Part shown: one piece after another, positions 48,694-58,217 of the stretch
Numbering within the stretch: the stretch's first letter is position 1
How the letters are laid out: every line of letters begins with the position of its first letter
NCBI RefSeq assembly: GCF_052088025.1
Contig: NZ_JBQCYD010000010.1
Location: forward strand, 1-64,000
Source of the DNA: Anaeromonas sp052088025
GTDB lineage: Bacteria > Bacillota > Clostridia > Tissierellales > SIT17
Direction of reading: 5' to 3'
DNA length: 64,000 nt
Notes under the pieces: generated by a model
What the model was told of the DNA's origin: nothing
The model's database searches: none
What the model saw: only the letters and a program-made list of their open reading frames with translations
Position numbers and translations under genes: made by a program

Positions 48694-48936
48694 TTATTTA
48701 TCTACTTCTAAAACCACTTTAAACTTTACTGAAAAAGGGTTACAAGCATTTGACTCTGGAAGTCCATCAACTATTTCATATTCCTCATCAAACTCATCAA
48801 AGAAATCCTTATATTCTTCATATGTTGGTTCAATGACTTGATCTCTTTGTTGCCTCTTAACCTTACCTTTAATATAGTTCCATAAACAATACATTAAGAA
48901 TTCTTGATGACATTTCTCTAATTCTTCAAATTTCAT
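48694..48936 (-). CDS. Hypothetical acidic protein
   Basis: An 80-residue acidic protein: FEELEKCHQEFLMYCLWNYI, DQVIEPTYEEYKDFFDEFDE and a short beta C-terminus (NPFSVKFKVVLEVDK). No family recognised. AGGAGGTGGGAAAG precedes the ATG at 48936 (a GTG at 48945 overlaps the site). It is converging on the repressor gene and could be lysogenic cargo at the right end of the prophage. Confidence 0.6.
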   Translation of the reverse strand: MKFEELEKCHQEFLMYCLWNYIKGKVKRQQRDQVIEPTYEEYKDFFDEFDEEYEIVDGLPESNACNPFSVKFKVVLEVDK

Positions 48937-49010
48937 CTTTCCCACCTCCTACTTCATATATAGAAATAGGATGGAAAAGTTACTATATTAATATTTAAAT
49001 TATAGTTTTA

Positions 49011-49157
49011 TCAAAAATCTCTTCTTTTTAAAAAATTCAGCTTACGTTTTGTTTTCTCAAGCTGTTTTACAATTTCTTTTACTTTTCTTTTTCCATCTAA
49101 TAGCTCTAAAACTGCTTCTGCTCTCAATTCTGGTGAGTATTTTTTATTATTTTCCAT
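49011..49157 (-). pseudogene. IS3-type transposase OrfA remnant
   Basis: 48 codons: ENNKKYSPELRAEAVLELLD, then GKRKVKEIVKQLEKTKRKLN and FLKRRDF. The beginning K-Y-S-P-E-L-R-A-E-A-V-L matches the helix-turn-helix start of IS3/IS911-family OrfA proteins, but the frame stops after the first 50 of about 90-100 residues and no OrfB follows. TAGACA-18-TATAAT lies immediately upstream with no ribosome site. Remnant of an insertion sequence. Confidence 0.6.
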
Positions 49158-49211
49158 GGTCAAAATTATAACATACAGTTAGTTTTTTTGTCTAGTTTTT
49201 CATTAAAATTA

Positions 49212-49736
49212 TTATTCTTTTTTTTCTCTATCTCTAAAAAAGTTATTAATATCTTTTTTCATCTCTTCAATAGGAGTAATATATCCACCCTTACCATCAC
49301 CAACTAAATATTGACTTGCCTTTATACTCATAGCACTTTTATAGATAGATGTACCCTCTAGTAATTCTTCATGATAAGGCAAAATTTTACATGCATTATT
49401 TAGCTTTGATATTATAGATCTACTACTTGTTTTTGAATACACTATATCCTTAGAATAATTTATAAACTCATCTATGACTTCATCCTTAATATATTCACCT
49501 TTAAATGCATCACGAATAGCCTTTAATATATGTTCATCTAAGCTTTTAAAATCCTTTGATTTCAATCCTCGAAGAACAATGACATAATTGTTTTTATCAT
49601 TAATAAGCACAACCGCTTTTTTCCTGTAAACTGCAATGACATTTGCATGCCAGGAAAAAAGTGGCTCTTCTTTTGCCTGTAATTCAGGCTTAATATTTAG
49701 TTCATCTAATAATTTCTTTGTTGCTTGTATTAACAT
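49212..49736 (-). CDS. DUF6933 domain protein
   Basis: A 174-residue protein. QATKKLLDELNIKPELQAKE, EPLFSWHANVIAVYRKKAVV and LINDKNNYVIVLRGLKSKDF form the N-terminal domain shared by DUF6933 proteins of clostridia and bacilli; the rest is helical (ISKLNNACKILPYHEELLEG). The function is unknown; these genes are often near mobile elements. AGGAGTTTTAAATTTT precedes the ATG. It is flanked on both sides by copies of the IS3 remnant promoter, so it may be carried between decayed insertion sequences. Confidence 0.75.
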   Translation of the reverse strand: MLIQATKKLLDELNIKPELQAKEEPLFSWHANVIAVYRKKAVVLINDKNNYVIVLRGLKSKDFKSLDEHILKAIRDAFKGEYIKDEVIDEFINYSKDIVYSKTSSRSIISKLNNACKILPYHEELLEGTSIYKSAMSIKASQYLVGDGKGGYITPIEEMKKDINNFFRDREKKE

Positions 49737-49859
49737 AAAATTTAAAACTCCTATAATTAATATAATATTTGTATTTTATCCCTAATAATTAAAACAGTCT
49801 ATTAACCTCTTTTCCCAACTTATTAAAGTAAATTAAATAGTTTCATATTCATTTACACT

Positions 49860-50154
49860 TCTTTCACTTTTTTTCACTCTCTAACAGCTCTAAAACTGCT
49901 TATAATCTCAATTTTAGCAGGCATTTTTTATGGCCAAAACTATAATATGAAGCTGATTTTTTTGTCTAGTTTTAAAATTCAAAATAAACCCCACTAAAAA
50001 CACTTAAATTATAAGTTGTTTTGTATTCATTTTTACTTCTTTTTCTGACATATTATCCTTATTAAGAGTCTTATCTCTACTTTATTAGTATAATTTTTGC
50101 TTCTTTTTATGTGAAAAATGATAGTTCTCACATGATTTTTTTGTCTAGTTTTTA
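49860..50154 (-). pseudogene. Second, more decayed IS3-type remnant and third promoter copy
   Basis: 49868-49973 repeats about 100 bases of the 49085-49198 region (AGCTCTAAAACTGCTT, ATTTTTTATGG-CAAAA-TATAA, GATTTTTTTGTCTAGTTTT) with frame breaks. A third GATTTTTTTGTCTAG copy stands at 50134-50154. On the minus strand each copy reads CTAGACAAAAAAA and is followed by a TATAAT-like box at 18 bases. The whole stretch 49737-50173 has no intact gene. Confidence 0.5.
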
Positions 50155-50173
50155 GGGGGGACTATCTCTATTA

Positions 50174-51700
50174 TTAAAGTGTTTTATTTCTCTTCAACTT
50201 TCTTTTTATAGCATTTACGATAACATCCACATCCTCTATATTCATAAAATATATGATAATAAAGTAAGTTACTGCTCCTAAAGCAATTGATATTAGCAGT
50301 GAAAAATTTTGACTAATTATCGTAGTTAAATAATTAAAGCTTAGTTTAGATATTAACCCCATAACTAATGAAGCACATAAGATTTTTATAAATGAAATAC
50401 TAATGTTCTTCATACCGAATGGGCCTATTTTCTTTCTTAAACTTATAAACATAAGACCAGTAGTGAATATTGCAGCTATACTCGTTGCTAATGCTAATCC
50501 ACCTATACCCATGTATTTTGAAAGAGTAAAGTTTAATACAATATTTAAACTCATGCCTATGGCTGCATTTATCATTGGAGTCTTTGTATCTTGTAAAGAA
50601 TAGAACACTCTAGATAGTACCTCTCTAAGGCCGAAACCAATCATTCCTATGGAATAAAAGAATAACGCATATGATGTCATTGAAATTGCTTGAACATCAA
50701 ATGCTCCTCTACCAAATAACAATTTGATAACTGGTTTTGCAAATATCATAGATCCTACTGTAGCTGGTATAACTAATAGATTAATTCCACTTATTGATTC
50801 TATTACTGATTTTTTAAATCCAACCATATTTTTTTCGGATGACATTTTTGAAATCATTGGATACATTACAGTTGCTATAGACATTACAAATATTCCTTGA
50901 ATAAATAAGTTAAGTCTATTTGCGTAATTTAGAGCTGATATTCCTCCTACAGCTATTTGAGATGCTATAGTTCTGTCTACAAGCACATTTATTTGATTAA
51001 CCGAAACTCCTATTATTACAGGCATAGATAGATATATAAGTTTCCTTAAATATTTATCTTTCAAATTTAATACTAGATTATATTTATATCCGTTAGTGTA
51101 TATTGATGGTAGCAGTATTAATAATGCAGAAGCAGTGGCTATAACGCTTCCTACTGATAGTATCATAATATCACTTTTAGAACTAAGGACTATAGAAATT
51201 ATTGTAAAAAAGTTCAAAGGTAGACCTATAATAGCTGGAATTACAAAGTTATTTTTTACTTGTAAATACCCTTTAAATATATATAAAACTCCTGTAAAAT
51301 ATATTCCTAATATGCTAACTCTTGTAAAGTTAACTGCCATATCTAGAGTATGCCTATCAAATCCTACTGCAAAAATCTTTACTATTGGCACTGAGAATAA
51401 CCATACCAAAATAATTATGAGGCTACATAAAATAAGTAATAAGTTAATTAAATTATTTGTAAACCTGTTTGCTTGTATTTGTCCAAATTCTTTTTCAATA
51501 TCACTAAATAAAGGTATATAACTAGTTGATATACCTGTTCCTATAAACAAAAATATTGTTAATGGTATAGTAAGAGATATAAGGTATGCATCACTTATGC
51601 TAGATGCTCCATAAAAATATGATAGTGTAATATCCCTATAAAATCCAATTAATTTTGAAACTATAGTTAGTAACATTAAAACTAATGCTGTTTTTTTCAT
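50174..51700 (-). CDS. MurJ/MviN-family lipid-linked oligosaccharide flippase
   Basis: A 508-residue polytopic protein of the MOP flippase superfamily, with about 14 membrane segments. KKTALVLMLLTIVSKLIGFY and RDITLSYFYGASSISDAYLI, SLTIPLTIF are the MurJ/MviN N-terminal signature, and LNYANRLNLFIQGIFVMSIA is conserved too. In polysaccharide operons such proteins act as Wzx, flipping the undecaprenyl-linked repeat unit; here it closes operon 2. It could be a second MurJ for lipid II, which cannot be excluded. GTGAGGA precedes the ATG. Confidence 0.87.
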   Translation of the reverse strand: MKKTALVLMLLTIVSKLIGFYRDITLSYFYGASSISDAYLISLTIPLTIFLFIGTGISTSYIPLFSDIEKEFGQIQANRFTNNLINLLLILCSLIIILVWLFSVPIVKIFAVGFDRHTLDMAVNFTRVSILGIYFTGVLYIFKGYLQVKNNFVIPAIIGLPLNFFTIISIVLSSKSDIMILSVGSVIATASALLILLPSIYTNGYKYNLVLNLKDKYLRKLIYLSMPVIIGVSVNQINVLVDRTIASQIAVGGISALNYANRLNLFIQGIFVMSIATVMYPMISKMSSEKNMVGFKKSVIESISGINLLVIPATVGSMIFAKPVIKLLFGRGAFDVQAISMTSYALFFYSIGMIGFGLREVLSRVFYSLQDTKTPMINAAIGMSLNIVLNFTLSKYMGIGGLALATSIAAIFTTGLMFISLRKKIGPFGMKNISISFIKILCASLVMGLISKLSFNYLTTIISQNFSLLISIALGAVTYFIIIYFMNIEDVDVIVNAIKRKLKRNKTL

Positions 51701-51821
51701 TTAATTATTCCTCACTATCAATTTTAATAAAGAAAATTTAGTTTTATTTAATTACCTCTATCTAATTCGTTTAATTATTTCTAATAATATACTTCTATCA
51801 AACTGCTTTTTACTGATTAAA

Positions 51822-52841
51822 TTATCTACTTATATGAAAATTATTTACTAGTTTTTTCCTAATAAGAAAGTCTATAATACCATTTATAAACCCTAATCCA
51901 TATGAAAAATGTAGTATAAAAAATATTATAGGTAATATAGCAATAAATCTAGGAGTTTTATTATAAGATATCTTCACACTAAAAAATAGTGAACTAGCTA
52001 AATAGGTAAGAGTAATTGCAAGTAGTATTTTAATTCCTAATTCATTAACTAAACTTAAAATAACACTACCTAATAATGATATTACAAATGTCATAGGTAC
52101 TAATTGCCTAATCGATGAAGGCATCTTATGTTTTTGAATAACTCTAACTTTCCAATATCCATATTGAAAATACTGCTTCCACAACTTTTTGAGTGAGGAT
52201 CTACTGTAATAATAAGATTTAATCTTAGGGCTTAATAATATCTTTTCACCACTTTTAATTAATCTAAAATTTAATTCATCATCTTGATTTCTAACTAGTT
52301 CCTCATCAAAGCATCCAATTTTTTCAAAAACTTCTCTCTTATATGCACCAAATGCTAATGTGTCCACATACTTTTCTTTTTTACTATACCTGAATAAAGA
52401 ATTCCCTACACCAAAAGGGCAAGCCATAGCCAATGCAATCGACTCTCCAACAAAATTTTGGCTAATTGTCTCAATAGGTCCTCCTACACATGCTACTTCT
52501 TTTTCTCTAAGTAGTTTTACGCTTGTAGAGATAAAATCACTATGTGCATATGCATGTCCATCTATTCTAATAATAATATCGCCTGTTGAATTCTTAATCC
52601 CTAAATTCATTGCAGTTGGAGCAATTCGTTTTGTATTCTCAATTACCTTTATATTTATATTCAACTCATTACTTAATTTATTAACTTTTTCTAGAGTTCT
52701 ATCGGTTGACATTCCATCAACTACTAAAATTTCTAACTTATCCTTAGGATAACTTTGATTATCTAAACTTCTTATACATTCTTCAATATACTTTTCTTCA
52801 TTATATACTGGAATGATTATCGATACATATGGAAAGAACAT
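51822..52841 (-). CDS. Glycosyltransferase family 2, ExoA-like, with membrane tail
   Basis: A 339-residue GT2. PYVSIIIPVYNEEKYIEECI, ILVVDGMSTDRTLEKV and the D-x-H metal motif in IIRIDGHAYAHSDFIS (about residue 92) are visible; QDDELNFRLIKSGEKI is the acceptor/catalytic segment. Three hydrophobic helices at the C-terminus (about 245-330) anchor it, as in ExoA of succinoglycan synthesis. It adds a sugar on the cytoplasmic face. TAGGAGGCGATT precedes the ATG. The gap 51701-51821 contains nothing notable. Confidence 0.9.
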   Translation of the reverse strand: MFFPYVSIIIPVYNEEKYIEECIRSLDNQSYPKDKLEILVVDGMSTDRTLEKVNKLSNELNINIKVIENTKRIAPTAMNLGIKNSTGDIIIRIDGHAYAHSDFISTSVKLLREKEVACVGGPIETISQNFVGESIALAMACPFGVGNSLFRYSKKEKYVDTLAFGAYKREVFEKIGCFDEELVRNQDDELNFRLIKSGEKILLSPKIKSYYYSRSSLKKLWKQYFQYGYWKVRVIQKHKMPSSIRQLVPMTFVISLLGSVILSLVNELGIKILLAITLTYLASSLFFSVKISYNKTPRFIAILPIIFFILHFSYGLGFINGIIDFLIRKKLVNNFHISR

Positions 52842-52873
52842 AATCGCCTCCTATATAGATATAATTTAAACTT

Positions 52874-53401
52874 CTAAATACTTTTCTTTAGTTCCTTTGC
52901 TGGTACTCCTCCAATAAGACTGTAAGGTGTTAAATTAGATTTGTTAACTACCGATCCAGCAGCTACAACAGTATTGTTTATGATATTTACGCCTGGTAAT
53001 ATAGACGTGTTTCCTCCAACCCAGACTTCTTTCCCTATTTGTATAGTACTTTGTTCATATCCTCCAAACCTAATTGTTTCATTTGTATATTTATGGTTAG
53101 CACTAGCTATTAAAACACCTGGCCCTATCATTACATTATCACTTATTATCACTTCTCCATATCCACCAATCCATGAATTTCTCCCTATGAATACATTATC
53201 ACCTACACTAATGTTTTCTATATGTGTAAAATATACATTCGAACATACTTGTAAGTTTCTTCCACATCTTTTGAAAAAAGGTTTCATTAATGTCCCTCTC
53301 ACTTTATTTACAGGCATACAATCTGGCAATAAAAGTAATACTATATTAATTAAGTGAATAGGCCAGTGATAAAATAAAATATTTTTAATTTTTCTCCACA
53401 C
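52874..53401 (-). CDS. Sugar O-acetyltransferase, left-handed beta-helix (NodL/WcaF-like)
   Basis: About 175 residues. Hexapeptide repeats run from residue 55 to the end: VYFTHIENISVGDNVFIGRN, VIISDNVMIGPGVLIASANH, TIQIGKEVWVGGNTSILPGV, TVVAAGSVVNKSNLTPYSLI. The catalytic His lies in SANHKYTNE. It acetylates a sugar hydroxyl with acetyl-CoA. An upstream ATG at 53434 lacks a ribosome site; the GTG at 53401 has GGAGG nine bases before it, inside the end of the GT4 gene, so I prefer it. Confidence 0.87.
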   Translation of the reverse strand: MWRKIKNILFYHWPIHLINIVLLLLPDCMPVNKVRGTLMKPFFKRCGRNLQVCSNVYFTHIENISVGDNVFIGRNSWIGGYGEVIISDNVMIGPGVLIASANHKYTNETIRFGGYEQSTIQIGKEVWVGGNTSILPGVNIINNTVVAAGSVVNKSNLTPYSLIGGVPAKELKKSI

Positions 53402-54569
53402 ACTTTTTCGCCTCCACCCATTCAACAAGTTCATTTATATGTGCTTCTAGTGTATTTTCATATGCAAATTTATATCCATTATATATTAGTTTTTTTCTTA
53501 ATTCTCTATCTAATATTACTCGAGTAATTGCAGTAAAAAGTTCATTACTTTCCTCTGGTTTAATTAAAAGTCCATTATATCCATCTTTTATAGTATAAGG
53601 AATACCCCCAACATCAGTTGCGATAACTGGCATTCCATTAGCCATAGCTTCAATCAGTACTCTAGGAGTCCCTTCAGATATTGATGGTAAAATAAATATA
53701 TCTGATTCTCTGTATATTTCAAATAACATCTCCCCTAGTGGCACATACCCTTTGAATATAATTCTTTTTTCTAATCCCTTCTCTTTAACTAAAGTTTTTA
53801 ACTTTTCTTTTTCTTCTCCATCTCCTACTAAATACAAATAAATGTCTTGTTGAAGATTTTTATTAATTATCATCTTTATAGCATTTATTAAGTATTGAAT
53901 ACCTTTCTCATGCCTTAAATACCCTACATATAATAGCTTTAATGTTTCTTTCTCACATGAATCATATCTTGAATAAATTTCTTTTTCCATAAATGTACTA
54001 GTTCTAATCTCTTTTACCTTACTGCTATTTTTTGAATAAAGTCTTCTAAGTCCACTGCCATTTGCAATAACTTTAGACTTTTTCATTATTTTTTTCAGAA
54101 CCCATTCTTGATGATTGGCCAATAAAATAGCTGCAAGCTTTATGACCCCTTCATATTTATTACCTTTCATAACAATGGCTTTTGTATCACCTACTAGATG
54201 AACTGTAGTTGGTGTATTTCTTATCTTAGATAACAAGTATACTATATAGCTATAGGGTGAGGGCCAGCGGATATAAACATTTGTCCAAGTTTTAGAAAAT
54301 CTGATTAGCTTTTTAATTGATGCAAACATATATCTTATAGAACCTATCATATTTCTATAGTTAGGTAACTCTTGAAACTTTATATTATTAGATTTGATTT
54401 GATAATCTAATTTAAGACTCTTTATATCTCTATTTACAGGCACACACACTGTTATATGATCATATTCCTTAGCTAAACTATCTAAAAATCTTCCAAATGC
54501 ACCATTACAATAATATTTAGAATCATACTTGTAAAAAGTCATACTGTAGTAAATATTTAATTCTCTCAT
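53385..54569 (-). CDS. Glycosyltransferase family 4
   Basis: A 394-residue GT-B transferase. The donor site is intact: LLYVGYLRHEKGIQYLINAI, IYLYLVGDGEEKEKLKTLVK and YRESDIFILPSISEGTPRVL followed by IEAMANGMPVIATDVGGIP (E-x7-E). N-terminal FYKYDSKYYCNGAFGRFLDS is the acceptor lobe. It adds one sugar of the repeat unit. GTTAGGAG precedes the ATG; the start overlaps the GNAT stop by four bases. Confidence 0.93.
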   Translation of the reverse strand: MRELNIYYSMTFYKYDSKYYCNGAFGRFLDSLAKEYDHITVCVPVNRDIKSLKLDYQIKSNNIKFQELPNYRNMIGSIRYMFASIKKLIRFSKTWTNVYIRWPSPYSYIVYLLSKIRNTPTTVHLVGDTKAIVMKGNKYEGVIKLAAILLANHQEWVLKKIMKKSKVIANGSGLRRLYSKNSSKVKEIRTSTFMEKEIYSRYDSCEKETLKLLYVGYLRHEKGIQYLINAIKMIINKNLQQDIYLYLVGDGEEKEKLKTLVKEKGLEKRIIFKGYVPLGEMLFEIYRESDIFILPSISEGTPRVLIEAMANGMPVIATDVGGIPYTIKDGYNGLLIKPEESNELFTAITRVILDRELRKKLIYNGYKFAYENTLEAHINELVEWVEAKKCVEKN

Positions 54570-55234
54570 TTTATTTCTCCTAACTTTTTAAAATATCCTT
54601 GTGAGTATGTTCCTTCTGTGTTGATGCCTTGCCAATGTAAATCCATTCCCATTTTCTTGTAAAAATTAACTGCCCTTATATTTTCTTTTTTTACTGATAA
54701 AATTAAATATTCACATCCTACTTCAGTAGACTTGATTTCAAATTTATTAAATAATAATTTTGCTATATTCTTTCCTTTATATTGGGGAGCTACACAAATT
54801 GATTTTATTGAACTACATTTCCCTTCTATATGATGAAAATAATCAATTTTATTTTTAATCTTGGGTGAAATCCCCATAAATCTAGCTATTTTCCCCATTT
54901 TCTGGCTTATAAGTTTATTTATTAAAGATGGCTTTAATATACACTTTTTAACTGCATTAAAAATCAGTCTATATTTGTATTTATCGAGCAACCTGCTATT
55001 ATAACCATTCGGCTTACAAGTCCCATCTACAAATCCTATAACCTTGTTGCTTTCATCTTTAACTAAAAGATTTATGCTATATTTATCTTCAATGCTAAAT
55101 AAGTACATATATTTCAAAAAACCTGATCCTAATTCTGATGAGAAACTTTCTGGAAAACATTGTATGTGAGTTTTTACTATGTCATCTAAGTCATTTTTAG
55201 TAAATGGCACTACCCTTAATTCCATCCTATACAT
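54566..55234 (-). CDS. GNAT family N-acetyltransferase
   Basis: A 222-residue GNAT protein with an insert: ELRVVPFTKNDLDDIVKTHI at the N-terminus, SIKSICVAPQYKGKNIAKLL (V-x-P-x-x-x-G-K-x-I-A, the acetyl-CoA loop), and KKENIRAVNFYKKMGMDLHW, the typical N-x-R-A-x-x-x-Y-x-x-x-G-F block. In operon 2 it might acetylate an amino sugar made by the DegT aminotransferase. The ATG at 55234 has AAAGGAGG very close; the ATG at 55225 is an alternative. Confidence 0.88.
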   Translation of the reverse strand: MYRMELRVVPFTKNDLDDIVKTHIQCFPESFSSELGSGFLKYMYLFSIEDKYSINLLVKDESNKVIGFVDGTCKPNGYNSRLLDKYKYRLIFNAVKKCILKPSLINKLISQKMGKIARFMGISPKIKNKIDYFHHIEGKCSSIKSICVAPQYKGKNIAKLLFNKFEIKSTEVGCEYLILSVKKENIRAVNFYKKMGMDLHWQGINTEGTYSQGYFKKLGEIK

Positions 55235-55245
55235 ATCCTCCTTTC

Positions 55246-56610
55246 CTATTTCAATTTAATAGCTTTAGGTATAGAGTTTATATATTGTGTCCCTATCCCG
55301 AGGATTAGCCACATGAGTGGACTATTGTAAGCATTAATTAGCATTAAATATACACATAATGTAACTATAGATGCAAGCACTGGCTCATAAATATCCTTAC
55401 TCTCCTTATAATGTTGTAATGGAGTATTTACTAGTCTTTTTATAATTCTCGATAAAAAGATAAGAAAAGCAAGTAACCCTGGTACTCCTAGTTCTGTAGC
55501 AATTTGCAAGTAATCATTATGAGATACTCCAACATCATGTAGGCCCATACTTCTTGTTATCATATAATAGTTCCCAAGTCCGATTCCTCTCAGTTGATTA
55601 GATTGTATTGTATCAAGAGATATCTTAACTAATTCTTTTCTTACAGTAGTAGAACTATAGTCTTGGCCTATTTGAGCTTCATTCTTATAGAATAAGTTAG
55701 ATATACTTAGAAATCTATCTCTAACACTATCTGGCATAAATACCCCTATAATCAAACTAAATATTATAATTAGTATAAGTAGTTTATAATTTTTTCTTAT
55801 TGCAATAATAGCTAATAATCCTACAATTGTAGATATCCAAGCCCCTCTAGACAAAGTCAATACTAGTCCTATAATTAGCACTAAACTACTCAGCTTAATA
55901 AGAAAATTCTCTATTGTTAACTTGTTTTTGATTAATCTATATATAGCATAAGGTGCTAGTAAAGCTAGAAAAAAACCCAACTGATTTCTTCCTTCTTTTG
56001 ATGGAAAGTCTGTGTTAATAGAAATATACTCTACTTTAAATACAAAAAAATATTTATAAATCAAAAACACTAATATTAAACTTGCAGCAATTATAATAGT
56101 ACCTGTGATAATATGAATATTTTTCTCAACGTCATATTTTGAAATTATATTAAAATTGCTAATTATATAGTATAATCCTATACAAATAACTAATTTGATT
56201 ATAAATATTGCAGAATATCGAATATTACTAGATTGAAATAATCCTAAAAAGTTTAACATTAAAAATATATTTATAATACCTACATATTTAAAATTTATTT
56301 TTTCTTTGCCATTTTCTCTAAATAATGAGACTATAAAAGCTAAGAAAATAACCGGTGTTAATAATGTCGATAATTGTTGTTCTAGTATTTGTATGGGAAA
56401 AAATGGTATTGAACAAAGATATAGAGTTGCTATATGCAGTGGTCTTTTAATTAAATATATAGATCCTAGAGTAATCATTAACAAAATAATAAAGTATACT
56501 AAATAATTACTTGAAGACACTACTCCTATCAGGGCTCCAATTACCACTATTAGAATATTAGAAGATGTTTTTTCATATTTATTGTATAGGTTTAATAACA
56601 TTGTGAACAC
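55246..56610 (-). CDS. O-antigen ligase/polymerase family membrane protein
   Basis: A 454-residue polytopic protein with about 12 membrane segments. The WaaL/Wzy_C signature is clear: the large external loop with GIGLGNYYMITRSMGLHDVG and SHNDYLQIATELGVPGLLAF, where H-N-x-x-L is the family motif. Such proteins polymerise repeat units or ligate glycan to an acceptor; in this Gram-positive operon polymerisation is more likely. TAGAAAGAAGTG precedes the ATG. Confidence 0.9.
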   Translation of the reverse strand: MFTMLLNLYNKYEKTSSNILIVVIGALIGVVSSSNYLVYFIILLMITLGSIYLIKRPLHIATLYLCSIPFFPIQILEQQLSTLLTPVIFLAFIVSLFRENGKEKINFKYVGIINIFLMLNFLGLFQSSNIRYSAIFIIKLVICIGLYYIISNFNIISKYDVEKNIHIITGTIIIAASLILVFLIYKYFFVFKVEYISINTDFPSKEGRNQLGFFLALLAPYAIYRLIKNKLTIENFLIKLSSLVLIIGLVLTLSRGAWISTIVGLLAIIAIRKNYKLLILIIIFSLIIGVFMPDSVRDRFLSISNLFYKNEAQIGQDYSSTTVRKELVKISLDTIQSNQLRGIGLGNYYMITRSMGLHDVGVSHNDYLQIATELGVPGLLAFLIFLSRIIKRLVNTPLQHYKESKDIYEPVLASIVTLCVYLMLINAYNSPLMWLILGIGTQYINSIPKAIKLK

Positions 56611-56648
56611 TTCTTTCTAATTTATTAATTATGGAAAAATTAGTATGA

Positions 56649-57155
56649 TTATCTATACTTAATAAGTTTAGCTGGATTGCCTCCAAAAATTGCATAATCC
56701 GGTACATCTTTAGTTACAATCGAACCTGCCGCTATTATTGAACCTCTGCCTATAGTAACTCCTGGAAGGATTACTACTCTAGCACCAATCCATGCATCAT
56801 CTTTTATTCTTACTTCCTTAGATTCTGAATAGCCTTGAAACATAATAGGAACTTCTTTATCCTTAAAAGCGTGATTTATGTCCATGATTATTACATCTGG
56901 TCCCATTAAGACGTTCTTACCTATAATCACACTTTTAGCAGACATAATCCTAGCGTTTACTCCTAACTGTGAATTTTCTCCAATTTGAATAGTTTTACCA
57001 TTACCAAAAACAACACCATTTCTAATCATTACATTTTTTCCACAATACTTAAATAATTTACGAGCTATAAATCGTCTAACTATGTGGCCTTTTAATGTTG
57101 ACTCTGGTAAATTTTTAGCTATTAAATAGTACATAACGTAATATATTCTTTTCAA
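56649..57155 (-). CDS. Acyltransferase, left-handed beta-helix (second)
   Basis: A 168-residue hexapeptide acyltransferase: VMIRNGVVFGNGKTIQIGEN, SQLGVNARIMSAKSVIIGKN, VLMGPDVIIMDINHAFKDKE with the catalytic His, and DDAWIGARVVILPGVTIGRG. It probably O-acetylates another sugar position than the enzyme at 52874-53401. The start is TTG with GAGGTGAAGGT upstream; no ATG fits. Confidence 0.88.
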   Translation of the reverse strand: MKRIYYVMYYLIAKNLPESTLKGHIVRRFIARKLFKYCGKNVMIRNGVVFGNGKTIQIGENSQLGVNARIMSAKSVIIGKNVLMGPDVIIMDINHAFKDKEVPIMFQGYSESKEVRIKDDAWIGARVVILPGVTIGRGSIIAAGSIVTKDVPDYAIFGGNPAKLIKYR

Positions 57156-57241
57156 ACCTTCACCTCATTTTATGTGTAAAAATTTTATATTAAGAGAGAA
57201 TTAACCAATATGCTTTTATTAGATAATTTAATATAAAATTA

Positions 57242-58216
57242 TTATAAATTGTGAATATACCAATCTATAGCAAGCTTTAACCCTATATCGATACTATACT
57301 CAGGTTGATAATTTAACAGTTGTTTAGCTTTACTAATATCTGCATTAGAATGCTTCACATCTCCTGGCCTCGAAGGCCCATAGTTTGGTTCAATACTTTT
57401 TTCTAATAAATTTGTAATTTTATTATACAAATCAATAAGATATACTCTACCGCCACATGCTATATTAAATACTTCTCCAAAAGCTTCTTCTTCTGCTAAA
57501 CAGGCTTTTAAATTTGCCTGTATTACATTTTCAATGTAAGTGAAATCTCTAGATTGTCTTCCATCTCCATGTATTGTAGGAGCTTTATCATTAATAAGCG
57601 CTTTCACAAATTTAGGTATTACAGCTGCATATATCGATGTAGGATCTTGTTTTTTACCAAATACATTAAAATATCTTAACCCAACTGTTGGAAGTCCATA
57701 AATTTCATAGAAATTTTTAGCATACATTTCTTTTGCTCGTTTAGTAATAGCGTATGGTGATAATGGTTTTCCGATTCTTTCTTCTACTTTTGGTAAATTA
57801 GGCTCATCTCCATATACTGAAGATGATGATGCAAATACAAATCTTTTCACCCTTGCATCTCTAGCAGCTATCATCATATTTAATAATCCACTAACATTAA
57901 CATTATTTGAGGTTATTGGATCATCAATCGATCTAGGGACGGATCCTAAAGCTGCTTGGTGTAAAATGTAGTCCATTCCTTCACATGCTTTCTTACAATC
58001 GTCTATACTACGAATATCCCCTTCAATTAACTCAAAATTAGGATTATTATAAAACTCTTTTATATTTTCCTCTTTTCCTGTAGCAAAGTTATCAAGTACG
58101 CGCACAAAATAACCTAGTTCTAGTATTTTTTCAACAAGATTTGAGCCGATAAAACCGGCTCCACCTGTAACTAAAAATTTAGTACCTTTTGGAAATTTTA
58201 TATCATTATATCCCAT
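57242..58216 (-). CDS. UDP-N-acetylglucosamine 4-epimerase-like SDR (WbpP/TviC family)
   Basis: A 324-residue extended SDR. FLVTGGAGFIGSNLVEKILE binds NAD(H); the catalytic set is FASSSSVYGD (S/T) and SPYAITKRAKEMY (Y-x3-K). YRVYFNVFG-type segment GLRYFNVFGKKQDP and SRDFTYIENVIQANLKACLA are typical of UDP-GlcNAc/UDP-GlcNAcA epimerases. With the adjacent dehydrogenase it should make a UDP-GalNAcA or related acid, as TviC and TviB do for Vi antigen. TTGGAGGC precedes the ATG; only one base separates it from the dehydrogenase stop. Confidence 0.92.
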   Translation of the reverse strand: MGYNDIKFPKGTKFLVTGGAGFIGSNLVEKILELGYFVRVLDNFATGKEENIKEFYNNPNFELIEGDIRSIDDCKKACEGMDYILHQAALGSVPRSIDDPITSNNVNVSGLLNMMIAARDARVKRFVFASSSSVYGDEPNLPKVEERIGKPLSPYAITKRAKEMYAKNFYEIYGLPTVGLRYFNVFGKKQDPTSIYAAVIPKFVKALINDKAPTIHGDGRQSRDFTYIENVIQANLKACLAEEEAFGEVFNIACGGRVYLIDLYNKITNLLEKSIEPNYGPSRPGDVKHSNADISKAKQLLNYQPEYSIDIGLKLAIDWYIHNL

Positions 58217-58217
58217 T

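Larger units (their letters stand above)
11271..48945. mobile_element. HK97-type siphoviral prophage (approximate ends)
   Basis: About 37 kb of minus-strand genes in canonical prophage order: recombinases and lysis at the left, tail, head and packaging in the middle, replication and repressor at the right. The left end is taken after the recombinase operon and the right end after the immunity region. No att core was recognised, as expected for serine recombinases, which use short crossover sites. The Abi and zinc-ribbon genes to the left and the DUF6933 gene to the right may belong to it. The prophage lies between two polysaccharide operons. The primase frameshift suggests that it may no longer replicate. 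Confidence 0.8.
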
